The position numbers were made by a program, and so were the translations under genes. This document shows positions 1 to 10,680 of a stretch of DNA of 39,947 bases, piece after piece. Each line of letters begins with the position of its first letter. Within the stretch, counting starts at the first letter, position 1. This stretch comes from Volvariella volvacea V23 (Eukaryota; Basidiomycota; Agaricomycetes; Agaricales; Pluteaceae), in NCBI GenBank assembly GCA_000349905.1, contig KB722768.1, forward strand, positions 2,623-42,569, in the 5' to 3' direction. Below the pieces are notes generated by a model, which saw nothing but the letters and a program-made list of their open reading frames with translations, was not told where the DNA came from and made no database searches.

Positions 1-704
1 AAAAAAAAAAAAAACGACTGGTTATGAACAGCGATATCAATCTCCTGTGCCCCAAACTCTCATTGCCTTGCTTCTAATTCCGCAGTCTCTGATTCTGGTT
101 ACGAATGCGACCGGCGATATTGAATCTAGAGCACCCAAATCTACTCGTCCCCGGCTTTGAAATGGAAGCGCAGCACATGGTCACACGGCGGTGTCGAGTT
201 TCCAGCGCTCAAATCTGCTTCCCAGGTTCCGATGGCAGTGTTTTGAATGGGACTGCCTTGGCCGAAGGCGGTGGGTTTCCATCAGAAGCCCGTTTCGCTA
301 GCAATTCCGATCAACCTCCAGTCCAGATTACAGTATCATTACGGTAGAGTGTACTGTGGCCGGTTATTGAGATACCCACACGTACACGTACATGTATACG
401 TGTGCATTACCGTAACGACGGCGACTTTGGATTCAGGAATGGAATTTACTCGATTCAAGAATGTGGGTAGGGTTAGGTATAAACATATGACGTGCTCTGG
501 GCGTGCGTAGCAAAAAGCAAGTCGAAGACGAAAGACGAAGCAACACGACAGCCGTAACGCTGACGAGGATCTTTAGGTTGACTGATAAGGAACAAGATGA
601 TGCAAGAGGGTAGAGTTTGGTACAGTAGGCAGCTAGTCTGGAGCACGCGCAGATGTGTACCAGCCATCACGAGGCGAAGAGAAGAAGATGAGCGCAAGGT
701 GCGG
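1..704. other. No gene recognised; poly-A at scaffold edge
   Basis: The window opens with 14 A residues and then about 690 bp in which I see no convincing coding frame; the short open frames on both strands show no family resemblance and no splice logic. The only visible structure is an imperfect palindrome at 377-404 (listed separately). The 3' untranslated region of the neighbouring minus-strand Dap1 gene, which ends at 705, must lie in the right-hand part of this stretch. Confidence 0.6.
377..404. repeat. Imperfect ACGT-rich palindrome
   Basis: An 8-bp arm CACACGTA is mirrored by TACGTGTG around an alternating purine-pyrimidine centre. It could form a short hairpin in the transcribed 3' flank of the Dap1 gene, or be chance low-complexity sequence. 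No function is claimed. Confidence 0.4.
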
Positions 705-1667
705 CTAGAGTGAGGGCGTGGATGTGGATTGGACGACACGGCCGACGACGTTGTACCTCTTCCTGTAAAAGGGGGAATGGGGAAGGAGAAGTGACAGTGG
801 TGATGTGTCAGTGACGAATGGAGATCGAAGTGCGTTGCATGGAGTAAGAGCGGAGTAGAAACGGTAGTCATGGTGCAAGCACGGAGAGTGATATGTGATA
901 ATGGGGATATGGTAGCAGAAGAAGCGGGAAAAGGAAAGCGGAGGAGGAGAGCAGGCCAAACGCAGCAAGCCCAGGCTCAGGTCCTCCAGGGGAAGGTTAA
1001 CAACAAGGGGAAGAGGAAGAGGGGTCCACGTCCGCGCAATTGTGATATTTTGTACTTACGAAAAGAAGGAATGCCAATCGTCCAACACCTTCATCTCCTT
1101 CTCGTCCAGAACGCTATAATCCGAAACTGCATCTTCAGGTTTCAGACTCGACTTTCCGAGCCCCCTGGAGCCATCTTTGCCAGCGAAGATGCTGTACGAT
1201 TTGCCTGGGCCATAGACATCCTTCTTGTGTGAGACGTCGAATATCGTGCCTTTGCAATATTAAGCGGAAGTAGCGCGGAGCACGAAAGTGCGCAGAGATT
1301 CGAGATTACAACATTTAATGCTAGCTCGACCAAGAAACGAGACGCACGACGTACCCTTGATAGCTACATAAATCGGCTTGGAAGGATCAGACCCATCGTA
1401 CTGCGCCAGCTGCTCAGGCGTATAGGGATCATCCTTCGGCGGGGCCAAATCGTCTCGCGGTGGTTGCATCATCGTCGTCTTTATCGGTCTCTTTCGATCT
1501 TCAGCCGGTATAGATACAGTAGCTGGATTCACTCCAGATGATAGCTTCAGGAAGGGGAAGGAGGAAAAAAGCGATTGGCCGCGGTGGTTGTAGAGGAGAT
1601 AGAGGACTGGGAGAAGTAGGCCGATGGAGCAGGTCAGGAGCGAATTGAGTGTGAGGTTGAACATCAT
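705..1667 (-). CDS. dap1: Dap1-like membrane-anchored cytochrome b5/MAPR heme-binding protein
   Basis: Three exons (1667-1355, 1249-1060, 762-705) join in frame through GT-AG introns to 186 aa. The ATG at 1667 is followed by a hydrophobic stretch (about residues 8-27) that would anchor the protein in the ER membrane. A cytochrome b5-like fold follows: the entry motif PYTPEQLAQYDG closes exon 1, exon 2 carries TIFDVSHKKDVYGPG and YSIFAGKDGSRGL, and the tail reads SKRYNVVGRVV. The two tyrosines of the VYGPGKSY segment correspond to the conserved tyrosines of the PGRMC1/Dap1 family, one of which ligates heme. Family role (known, not shown here): binds heme and supports cytochrome P450 function in sterol synthesis (Erg11, Erg5) and azole or DNA-damage tolerance. 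Length is close to the usual 150-190 aa. Exon 3 codes only 19 codons after the junction, so the exact C-terminus depends on one acceptor (CAG before 762). Confidence 0.9.
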
Positions 1668-1721
1668 TTCGGATAACTCCGCAGCCGCGAGTGGCAGGGG
1701 TTGAGAAATTCGAGCCTGAGT

Positions 1722-1731
1722 ACATATATAA
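1722..1731 (-). promoter_or_regulatory. TATA-like element upstream of dap1
   Basis: On the minus strand the sequence reads TTATATATGT about 55-65 bp before the dap1 ATG at 1667. Its position fits a core promoter with a short leader. The 251-bp space to the next gene upstream (its stop is at 1919) is small enough that this is the whole intergenic promoter. Confidence 0.4.
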
Positions 1732-1918
1732 CGACTACAGCTACGCAGGATATATGGCTAATAAATACAGATAGACGTCCAGGAGGGAAACTAGTAAATA
1801 CCAATCAGTAATCTCGCAACGTGTATGAGGATAACAAAACAACATATTCGTGTCGTAATAAGATTCATGGCCATTCATTAGTCGAATAAAAAAATCAAGC
1901 AGTTGTTGATCGTGAGCA

Positions 1919-4424
1919 TCATGCGGTTGGAGGTGGCGAGGGCGTCTTATGCGTCTGTCCCAGGCCGAATCCCCAGAAAGGCTTCTTCTTACCTCCCATA
2001 ACGGGACTACCGATAACAGGACTAATCGGCAAGCCTTCATCAGGCGGCGTAGGCGAACTGGCTTCACTGTCGCTTTCACTATCGAGCTCGTCTGGGTCTA
2101 ATCGTGGCGAGGAGGGGGGGATGCATTCGCTTGTGGTATATGACTTGGGGCTGCCAGGTAGGCTGGGAGGAGGGTATGAGGCATCAGCGTCGTCGTCGTC
2201 GTCCGGTAGTGGAACAGTTGAAAGGACAGGCGCGGGTGGAGGCGGTAGGTATGCATCTACAGATGGTATTGAGTCTGTTTCAGGTTCAGATTCAGGTCGA
2301 GGCGGAGGCACAGCTGGTGGATTTGGCGCTGGGTCTGGCTTTGGTACAGGGACATTTGGGGGTGGAGGAAGAGGTGTTCCTTCTGCTGGCTTTGGGCTCG
2401 TTGGACTAGTTGGAGGAGGTGCGTCCGAGGGGAAGTCCTTGCCTTCCCATGTTCCAGGTATCAATGCGAATGGGAGGAGCCATGTAGCGGTTAAAATTAC
2501 ACCGTATCCTGGACCAGAACCATGAACATCACATAAATAGGATCACAAGATCAGGTCTTTACTCACCGACATCGTAACTCTTAATCGTACTCCAACTCCA
2601 CGAGATAAAGGTACCAATATAGCTCAAATATGGCACCAATCTCTGCAATAAAATCAAAGCGGGTTGGATCGCAATAGGCAGTGACGAGATTGGCAAGTTG
2701 GTAAAGAACCATGTAAGAGCAGAGGTGATCAACGCAGCACGTTTGGTCGCTTCAAGCTGTTTGTCGCTCAAAATCACTAGTACAGGTGGTGGGAGGTATC
2801 TAAGAGAATAATACATTATCAGTATCATTGGACAATTTCAAGAGTCGAGAAGGACTCACAATCTATAACCCCACCACATAGCTTGCAAGGACAACTTGGT
2901 CGTAGACGGCTTCCACACTCGTTGTGTTTGAACTCTCGCTCTCCTAGTCCTGACCGGTGTAATAGGCGGAGGAGGAACAGGTGGAGCACCCGAGAACACA
3001 TTCAACGGCCAAAGCATATCCGTCCACGCTCTGCTGGGTTTAGCCCTCTGTGGCTGCTGTTGCTGAACGCCCACTTCCGCTTGCTGTCCCTCCTTCCCCC
3101 CTTCCACCTCCACACCTCCTGCTGCTGCCTCCACACCCCCACCCACGGAAGGACCCGCCTCCTCCCCTTCCTCAGGATCAATATCATTATCCAAAGGCGG
3201 CGGATACGTCACAACCTCCGACTCCGCCAATTCAACCAAGTCATCCTTCGTCGGTATAATAGGCGAACACAGCATAACCGTCGCATCCTCCAAATAATCT
3301 CCATCTCCTCCATCCTCCTCCCCCTCCCCCGGGCCCGGATCGCGCGTAGGCGGCGGCACCTCATGGTGCGGAGCACCCAGTCTGTCCAATATACTGAAAA
3401 TACTGGGTCGCACAGCCGGTGCCCCGCCCCGCCCTCCGTTCATAAACGTCGCGCTGGAGAGGAGATCTATAAGTCTAGAATCGGATATGGGCGTGGGAGG
3501 AGGCGGGGGAATGGGTTTCCCGGTTTCGTCCCGCGGAGGCGGCTTGGGATTCTTTGGGATTGGTATCTTGCGTGCTGGACCGTTCCCGCCGCCGCCTGGA
3601 GTAGGAAGGGGGAGGGAGTCGATGAGGCCCCGTAGTTTCTCTGCCAGAGACGTCGGTTCTTCGTTCGCTCCGCCGCTGCCGCTGCTGGAGATATTGTGCG
3701 TGGTAGGATCGCTACTTCCTCCGGTTGCGTCATTGATATGAGTAGCACCACCGATATCTCCTGGCTCCTCCGTCACGGCTCTCAAATGACCCGTGGTACT
3801 CTTCCCCTTGCCTTTATCGTTCACCGGGGCAATGGCAGTGGGTGTTAGAGCAGGCGAGGATGCAACGAGCGTTTCACCATCACTCCCATGCCCACCTTCC
3901 CCGTCCGTCGCAGTAGGAGACGCAGACGAGGGCGACAATCCAGCACCAGCACCAGCGCCACCAACAGAGCTTATAGTCAACCCACCCCCCTCCGACTGCG
4001 ACTTTGATCTCCCAAAGTTGCCAAACCCCAAACTCTTCGTAATCCGATCGGCGATGCTCATCTTCCGCCTCTGCTTCTTCCCATTGTCCTCCAGCTCTTC
4101 CTGTGCACTGGCAGCGGCAGGCTCTTGTGCAAGGGCCCCAGTCGACCCGGGCTTGACCTCCACAGCGCCCAACCCAGCAGCGCAATACTCCACGCGAGTC
4201 GTATAAGCAACAGTCGCCGCACCCGGGGCTGGAGTGGTAGATAAACCCGTGGTGCTCGGCGACTTTCCAACTCCCGAAGCGTTCCTATTCTCCTTTGCCT
4301 TGTCCTTTCCGTTGGCATTTCCGCTGATAGTCCGTGCGAGTCGGTGCATTACTCCCCCTGGAGCATTGACGGTGGTTGTGGTGGCGACATTATCTCTACT
4401 TGATGATCGGGAAAAAGAGACCAT
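1919..4424 (-). CDS. Large protein of unknown function, low-complexity N-terminus, membrane segments, Pro-rich tail
   Basis: Three exons (4424-2860, 2799-2567, 2508-1919) give 795 aa with clean junctions (TT|A, G|GA). The start is the first in-frame ATG; the open frame continues upstream to 4751 only through non-ATG codons and looks like translated leader. Residues 1-520 are low-complexity and rich in Ser, Gly, Ala, Pro and acidic runs, with a basic patch (KQRRKMSIADRITKSLGF) that may be a localisation signal. Exon 2 and the start of exon 3 (about residues 510-615) hold the only ordered part: MWWGYRLYLPPPVLVILSD, then several hydrophobic helices including SALTWFFTNLPISSLPIAI and GYGVILTATWLLPFALIPG. 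The last 180 residues are proline- and acid-rich and end in a Lys-rich KKKPFWGFGLGQ patch. This suggests a membrane protein with long disordered flanks. I do not recognise the family. Confidence 0.75.
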
Positions 4425-5850
4425 GGGCTGGTGGTGGTGATTCGAAGTTCGTTGGTTCAGACTCGGAGGCGCGGATTTGGGATCCAGAGGAGCACTAGCG
4501 GGAAATAGAGGAATACAAGAGAAGGACGTCGAGAAAAACGAGAAAGGGAGAAAGGGTAGTCGAAAACAAAAAGTGATCGCACCCAAGCCGGCGGTCAGGG
4601 TGTTTAATGATCGTAGGTCGTAGCCGTGATTGTGGTCGTGGTAAGAGTAGAAGTACTGTAAGGGGCAAAGAGCAAAGGAGCAAAATACAGCGAGAAATGC
4701 AGAGTTGACCGGTTTTGGACTTGGACTCGGATGTCGTATAAGAGTATGCACAAACCAGGCCCCACTCCGCCATTATATATCTGTATTATAATTGTACATA
4801 AGTAGACCTTGTACGAGGCTCGATTCTTTGAGGGTTATGTGCTCATTTGTAAGTAATTAAAAGAGATTCAACCACCCATACCTGCAGCCACGATTGCGGC
4901 ATAACGTCTGAGCCGTTGCCCGATATCCGCCGTTGTTGGAATATAATACTGATGAAACGGGGTTACTGCCAGTGTATGAGCAGATACTAGTAACACTATA
5001 GTCGCATTTGCCATTATGTACGAACAAAAAAAAAGACGATGAAGAACATGGGCATGGTGATGGCAATAGCATATAGACCGTGACACAAATGTGAAACCGC
5101 AGGCACCTCCGAGTCAAAGACCACAATTACAATCACAAGCACGACGATCACCGCCAAGTGACCTTGACCCAAGTCCAAGTCAGCTAGCTGGTCCAGTCAG
5201 TCGGCACTTGGACTGGATGAGTCGAGGAACAGAACGACAGACAGACAGAGTAGAGGGAGGAGAACCGAGCCCCGGAGAAGGTGGGTAGGGAAAGAGGCCA
5301 ACGAGATCTGGAGGAAAGGAGCTGGTATTGGGGAGAAACATAGAGGTAACATGTACAACACATAATGTGTAATGCCTGACGCACGTCCTCCCAGAAGCAA
5401 GCGGCAAGGGAAAGATAAAGACGGGAGGCGAAGACAAGAACGTTTCAGGGTGCAAAGTTCCAACGTTCGCCAGAATATTCAACGTCCAAGCCAGGCCGGC
5501 AACGGCAAGGGACCCAAAAGGGTCTAGCCCGCGCTGCAATCAACTCGGAGCCCTCCCACAAACGCGCAACAAAAAGAACTGAGGCAGGGAAAAGAGAGAA
5601 AAGATAGAATTAAAAAAATCTCAGAAAAACATCAAAACACACAACTTAACAACAACGGTGATAACAACGATAACGGCAACGACGACGACGACGACCGAAG
5701 TCCAAGTCCAATGCCCACACCCACAGCCTCTCCCCCCTGCAACTCCAGCTGTCAGCACAACCAACATTGTCCAAAAGTCACATTCCCAGGAGAAACGAGA
5801 GTGATGAGACGATTTGAAATAATTGCATTTTGTCTTTATCCCTTGGCCAA
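4425..5850. other. Intergenic promoter/leader region, no gene seen
   Basis: This 1.4-kb stretch separates the start of the unknown-function gene (4424) from the stop of the PWWP gene (5851), both minus. It is pyrimidine-rich on the coding strand close to 4424, as fungal leaders often are, and contains several AAGTCCAA/TTGGACTT words (around 5170-5215 and 5697-5710) and a short CGA trinucleotide run near 5680-5695. Short open frames at 5180-5539 show no protein-like features. Confidence 0.5.
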
Positions 5851-7431
5851 CTATGCATCCGTCATGGTGACATCACCTGCAGCCTCACCTGCCCACACAA
5901 TGCATCAGTTATTAAAAAAAAAACACACACAATGAGATTGGAAAACCCTCGTACCCTCTTTAGCAGCCCCGTTTACATCTCTAGTGGGAGTCCCAGACAT
6001 CGCCACATCGTCCTTCTTCTCGTCTTCGTTGGCAACAGCTGCATCCTTATCTGAAGCACCATTCGGGCTGGCGTTCTCCCCGTTTGACTTGTTCGCGTTG
6101 AGAATTTGATGCCACTTGTCGACTAATGCCTTGGCGCGTTCGCGGAACTTGTATTCATCGTCTCGGGGTACTTTTTCAGGAGCCAAAACGGCTATATGTC
6201 GCATGACCTTGCCAATCTTTGAGAACTAGACAGAAAAAGTACGTCAGAGTGTGCTGGTATCAACACAAAGGGAGAAAATCGTACGGAAAGATACTGAATG
6301 TTGATTTTATCGTATGTTTCGACGGTTCTAAATAGTTGATCCAACGTTGGCATATCCTAGCAACACAGATCGCATTTCAGCAAACCTACACCGAGCAAGG
6401 CGCCTCGACCTACCTCAGGCTTAGGCAGACCCTTATTGCTCAGGAAAGTCTTTTGCAGCTTGTGCCGCCACTCTCGAACCTTGAGCGCTTCTGGGTCAGC
6501 GTCGAGCTTCGCTATCGGCACCGATGAGGTGGACCCAAAAAAATCAGATTGCGAGATCAAAAATGAAAATTTCAACTCACATTCCTCTCCTTCATCGTCC
6601 TTGCTGTCACGTTTCGCCTTCTTCGTAGGAGGTGGTGATGCCTTCTTGCTGGGGCCAGCGTCAGCGCCCTCACCGGCCGCTTCTGCCGCATCGCCTTCGT
6701 CCTCCGATTCCACCATAGCCTTGGTCCTAACCCCATTCTTCCTTCCCTTTCCTTTCGCTGGCTCGGCGCCCTCCTTCTTTGTTTTCGGCGCCTTTTTGGC
6801 CTTGGATGCCCCGGCTTCAGCGTCGCGCTTCCTTTTTCTTGACTTTGCACCCTTTTTGACTTCGCCATCCTCGTCTTCGCTCTGGAGTTGGTCCACCTCC
6901 TCGTTCACCTCTTCTTCTGCATTCTGGGAGATTATGTTTTTCATTCGCTCCTCCCATTCTGTTGGATCGAGGGCGATGCGGTATCCGGACAACAGCTCTC
7001 CAGACTTTCTGTACGGCTCGTTGATATAAGACTCGATTTCATGGGTTTGCAGTTTTGAGATATCCTTGGGAATGAGCCAGGCACTGCAGACGGCGTTGGC
7101 TGGGCAGTCAACTGGCGCAGGATGGACAGCACTCACTGGTCGCCCCTTGGGAAAAAGCGGACGCAGTAGAAGGCACCGCTCCGTGGAGTGGGACGCTCCT
7201 TCAGAACATCAGCAGGGACGGTCTCTGGATCCACGACCTAGACGCGAAACACAAGCGCAGCAGCGGACGGAGGCGCGCCGTTGTCGGGATCAAAGGGAGT
7301 GGGAGCCGTACGCGACGCAGACTCACCATGCCGGGCCATGGGGGGTAGCCGCGCACCTTGCCGAGGACGATGTCGCGGACCTGGTAGGAGGCGACATCCT
7401 TTGGGGCGGGTTTTGAGCCTTTCTTGCTCAT
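5851..7431 (-). CDS. PWWP-domain chromatin reader with LEDGF/TFIIS-N-like C-terminal domain
   Basis: Seven exons (7431-7327, 7237-7137, 7083-6581, 6511-6414, 6356-6285, 6225-5955, 5888-5851) assemble to 395 aa with every junction in frame. Residues 1-80 are a PWWP domain: YQVRDIVLGKVRGYPPWPGM (exon 1), FYCVRFFPRGDHAWL across the exon 2/3 junction; such domains bind H3K36-methylated nucleosomes through an aromatic cage. Residues about 115-235 are a Lys/Glu-rich disordered linker with nuclear-localisation-like KSRKRKRD and PTKKAKRD. Residues about 238-345 (REWRHKLQKTFL, MPTLDQLFRTVETYDKINI, FSKIGKVMRHIAVL, ALVDKWHQIL) resemble the helical LEDGF/TFIIS N-terminal bundle used to contact transcription-elongation partners. 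The last exon supplies only 13 codons (GEAAGDVTMTDA, stop); without that splice, exon 6 would run on to a poorer tail ending at 5905. Likely nuclear and linked to transcription elongation or chromatin remodelling (inference). Confidence 0.87.
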
Positions 7432-7625
7432 GGGACTGGCTGGGAGGAGAGCGTTGGCGGGAATGAAGAGACGGAGTGTAGCTTGGTTGAAGCACGAGAC
7501 AAGCTGCTTCGGCTATTTCCACTGTCACGCGCTTCTTGCCACGAGGGCCCGTGCGCACCACTTCCCTTTTCGATCACCCCGTCCTCGTCGTGCGCGACAA
7601 CGCCGAGAGGCCTCAATTCTCGTAT

Positions 7626-8828
7626 TCACGTACTTTTACATGCGTATCCAATCAGTTCGTCCAGTACTTCGTCAATAATGTCCGTCCGAATCATATTAGC
7701 CTTCCACTTCTTCACCCGCTTGCTCCAGAATGCCCCTCCCTTGTCCTCTGCCTCTGCTAGTCCGTACCAGCACCCCGCGAGCCCCCCGTAGACTGCACCC
7801 ACAGTGTCCGCATCGTCCCCGAGGTTGGCCGCCAGTATCGCACCTGCCTCATAGGTGTCGGTGGCGAAGAAGCAATACAGGGCAGAGACGAGCGTCTGTA
7901 CGACATAACCGGTGCTAGGCAGCTCGGTAGCAGTAGGTAGTTTTGGATTCGGCGGTTTCGCGCTGGCCTCCCGGGCATCCACCTTTTGTATGAGCTTCAG
8001 GAGCGGATAGTCGCGCAGCAGATTCTCAAAGGTGGCCTCGGCAGGGGGCTGGGAGGGAGAGTGAGTGGGCGGAGGATACGAGAGTGCGTTTGTCAGGGCA
8101 GAATTGCGGTAGGGAAAGGAAGAGAAATAGAGCAACAAGTCGAATTTCGACAGTTTGTTGTCTTGGTCTGCCTGAGGACCAACCCCAGCCTGCATGATCT
8201 TTGCAATAGCCCCCGTCCACACCTCGCACACCTCCACGCACAGGTCGTTTGGGTGCGTCACCGTGCTGCTCCTCCCCCCGTACTCCATCGCCGTCTTCGC
8301 GTCCTTCCAGTACGCCAATCCGATGGGCACCACCCTCATCAGGCTCCCGTTTCCACAGAACTTGTCCGCAACCATCTCCTTCTGGATCTTGTCCATGGCC
8401 TTCTTCCCCTCCTGCGCATACATCTTGATCGCCTTCCCCACAGTCCCTCCAACGTCAAAACACCTCCCCGTAGCAGACAAGATCCCCGCTTCCCTCCACC
8501 GTCTGTACATCTCCATTTGGTGCAGCTCATCAAACCCCCCTACAACCGTAGTCGACAAGAACAGCCCCTTTTTCTCCTTCCTCTTACATGTCCCAATGGA
8601 TCTCGCGAGGCACAACGCCATCGAGGTATCGTCCGTCCACACCCCTGGCCCCAGTCCGAAATTCCCGTTGGGCAGCATCTCGGTTATGACCGGGAACGAC
8701 CCCCTCTGCTGAAACTCGCCAGGAGCGCCTAATGCGTCTGCCATGGCCAGTCCGTAAATCGAGCTCCTGATCTTCGTCTCCCATGTAGCGCGAGAGATAT
8801 ACTGCGTGGACAGCGTCTGAACTGGCAT
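7626..8828 (-). CDS. ADP-ribosylglycohydrolase (DraG/ARH family)
   Basis: A single-exon frame of 400 aa starts at the only suitable ATG (8828, G at -3); the frame extends a little upstream but only from a TTG. The N-terminal helix IRSSIYGLAMADALGAPGEF and the metal-site motifs VWTDDTSMALCLARS, FCGNGSLMRVVPIG and LAANLGDDADTVGAVYGGLAG are the hallmarks of the ARH/DraG fold, whose two magnesium ions are held by the TDD and DDAD aspartates. The enzyme hydrolyses the bond between ADP-ribose and a protein or nucleic-acid acceptor; which acceptor cannot be told from sequence. A less conserved insert (about residues 240-290, including a proline-rich PPPTHSPSQPPAE) sits between the motifs. It lies 194 bp upstream of the PWWP gene's start on the same strand. 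No signal peptide; probably cytosolic or nuclear. Confidence 0.92.
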   Translation of the reverse strand: MPVQTLSTQYISRATWETKIRSSIYGLAMADALGAPGEFQQRGSFPVITEMLPNGNFGLGPGVWTDDTSMALCLARSIGTCKRKEKKGLFLSTTVVGGFDELHQMEMYRRWREAGILSATGRCFDVGGTVGKAIKMYAQEGKKAMDKIQKEMVADKFCGNGSLMRVVPIGLAYWKDAKTAMEYGGRSSTVTHPNDLCVEVCEVWTGAIAKIMQAGVGPQADQDNKLSKFDLLLYFSSFPYRNSALTNALSYPPPTHSPSQPPAEATFENLLRDYPLLKLIQKVDAREASAKPPNPKLPTATELPSTGYVVQTLVSALYCFFATDTYEAGAILAANLGDDADTVGAVYGGLAGCWYGLAEAEDKGGAFWSKRVKKWKANMIRTDIIDEVLDELIGYACKST

Positions 8829-9125
8829 CTCGTCGTGTGCGCAATAGTCGTAGAGATAGATAACAAAACGCAACAGAAAAAAGAATGCACAAAACGACTG
8901 AATAACGGAGGCCGATCCCGCTTCGATTTTGCTCGAGCAGATATTGGGTTCTGCTCATAGCCAGGGTCGATGTCCCAGGCTACCTGATTGCTGCCTGATT
9001 TGGGCCCTGCCTATCATGCAGTTAATTTCATCCGTGTCCCCGTGGAGCGGCCGTGATTACGGTCTCATGGCCTCGTTGGCCTGGCAAGAAAAATGACCAA
9101 GCCAAACACATTTTTTCTGGGTGAT

Positions 9126-9462
9126 GAGATAAGTACGATTTGATAGTACTTGTGTGCGCGTGTCTGCATCGTGGTCTGCGGTCTGCTCGTATTGCGGGAT
9201 GAGCGCGTGAGATGGGGTGGATGGTGCGAGATATTCGCGATGGGGAGGACTATATGTAGGCATTGCAATCAAAAAGACAAGATAATTCAAAGGAAAAACT
9301 GTGTAGATTCCCAAGTTGGCTCAGACGTCGTGCATGATAGCAATGATCACATCCGAGTCGTTCGTCCATGCGTTCATAAATCCTCATCACCACCAACGAG
9401 CTACTATACCTTCCTCTGAACACTACTTGTCTTCCCGAGGAGATAGGTACGATTTGATAGTA
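9126..9462. repeat. Pair of 23-bp direct repeats
   Basis: Copies at 9126-9148 and 9440-9462 differ at one base; the shared core is GTACGATTTGATAGTA. They are 314 bp apart in non-coding sequence. They may mark the ends of a small decayed insertion or be a local duplication; no terminal inverted repeats were seen. Confidence 0.5.
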
Positions 9463-10439
9463 TACGTACTTACGTACTACTAAGTAGGGGTCGTGTGCTC
9501 GGCGACTCCGACCTTGCTTTGGGGTTCAATTCTATTTCTGCAGCCCTTACACTACTTGAAATCGCTCAGTCATCAAATATATTAGAAGCAACGCCACAGA
9601 CCCACAGACGGTATTATACCCTACAAGCTTCATAATCCTGTGTAGCATAAGCACCATTTCGGATGCATGCCGGAAGGAAAATGAAGGACTGCCTGTCTTC
9701 GGCTTGCTTAGTATCCACTCAGGAATGTCAAAGCCGATGTAAATCTTGGTATTCTTCGAGGACGCCGTCTCACGCGTGTGTGCCATGTCCCATCCCCCTT
9801 TCACAGGCCTACAATTGGGTGTCCCTCCATGCAACCAACCATAAGCACTATTGCGGATGCATACCAGGTACGAAGCTTAATGATGCCAATGAATCCAAGT
9901 TCGCTGTCTCACGCATGCGCTCACAGTCACCCATCCTCTTCTCGCAGGACTAATTACCTGCAATTAGGTCAAGTCCAGGATGGTACCTCCATTCAATGTT
10001 CCACGCTGGGGATTGTATGTCATTTGGTGAGCAAAAGTCCAGCGGGCATCTGCGTCCTCTCTTCACATATCATCATCTTCGCGGTCTCGTTTGACCCGAG
10101 AGTGAATTGACGCCGCACGCCCCAGCCATCAGGCAACTTGCGGACGCATGTAGACAGAACCCAAGCACCCTTGGAGAGGAGGAAACGTCACGTTCTCGTA
10201 CATACGTGCTGAGCCATTGTCAGGGTCAACCCGTAAGAAGCAGAGCAGGACCAGTACAAGCCTACAGTACTTTCCCTTGACACTCCTGGACCCGGTTGAG
10301 CCGGACAAGATACATCAATTTGGCAAACGGCACGTTAAGGGGGCCTTCCTTCCAAGCAAGGTAACATATGCATGCGTCATACATGCACACAGCAGAAATC
10401 GCGCACAAGACGTTGATGGACAATGCGAGATATTCGCGA
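9225..10439. repeat. Dispersed repeat, two copies (9225-9240 and 10424-10439)
   Basis: Both copies share TGCGAGATATTCGCGA exactly and are flanked by similar spaced words (GATGG upstream, GCATTGCA about 20-30 bp downstream), so the related segment is nearer 80 bp. The core is close to palindromic. This suggests two copies of one small non-autonomous element or of a regulatory cassette. Confidence 0.4.
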
Positions 10440-10680
10440 CAGGCAGAAGCGAGCATAACGTGTAAAGTGCATTGCAGATATAACAGACCAAGGGAGGACA
10501 TAAAAAGAGACACGAGACTATTAGTGAAATATTATGCGGATCCCCAGGTGTAGCCCAGAGTCCTTTTCTACGTGTGTGCATGATATCGATAAGCGTATCC
10601 ATGTCGTGCATACATCAAGTCGGGGCTCGTCGTCGTCGTCATGAACAACCAACAACAGAAACAACTTCCACCAGAAAGGA

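Larger units (their letters stand above)
8829..10680. other. 1.85-kb spacer with short dispersed repeats, no clear gene
   Basis: Between the ARH start and the ENA ATPase stop I find no frame with splice logic. The stretch contains repeated words (listed separately) and a weak tandem similarity between about 9765-9830 and 9905-9975 (both begin CTCACGC and go on with CCATCC..TT/CTC..CAGG). In minus-strand translation these give ACERGMG- and SCEKRMG-like fragments, as if a repeat-containing gene had decayed here. The 3' untranslated region of the ATPase must begin near 10680. Confidence 0.45.

Noticed and set aside
464..481. Telomere-like GGGTAGGGTTAGG near the window start
   Set aside because: Only about one and a half degenerate TTAGGG units, with no array; chance is the simpler explanation.
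4425..4751. N-terminal extension of the unknown-function gene up to 4751
   Set aside because: The extension has no ATG (it would begin at GTG) and the translation looks like leader sequence; the first ATG in frame is at 4424.
8829..8873. Longer start for the ADP-ribosylglycohydrolase at 8873
   Set aside because: That codon is TTG; the ATG at 8828 fits the family N-terminus.
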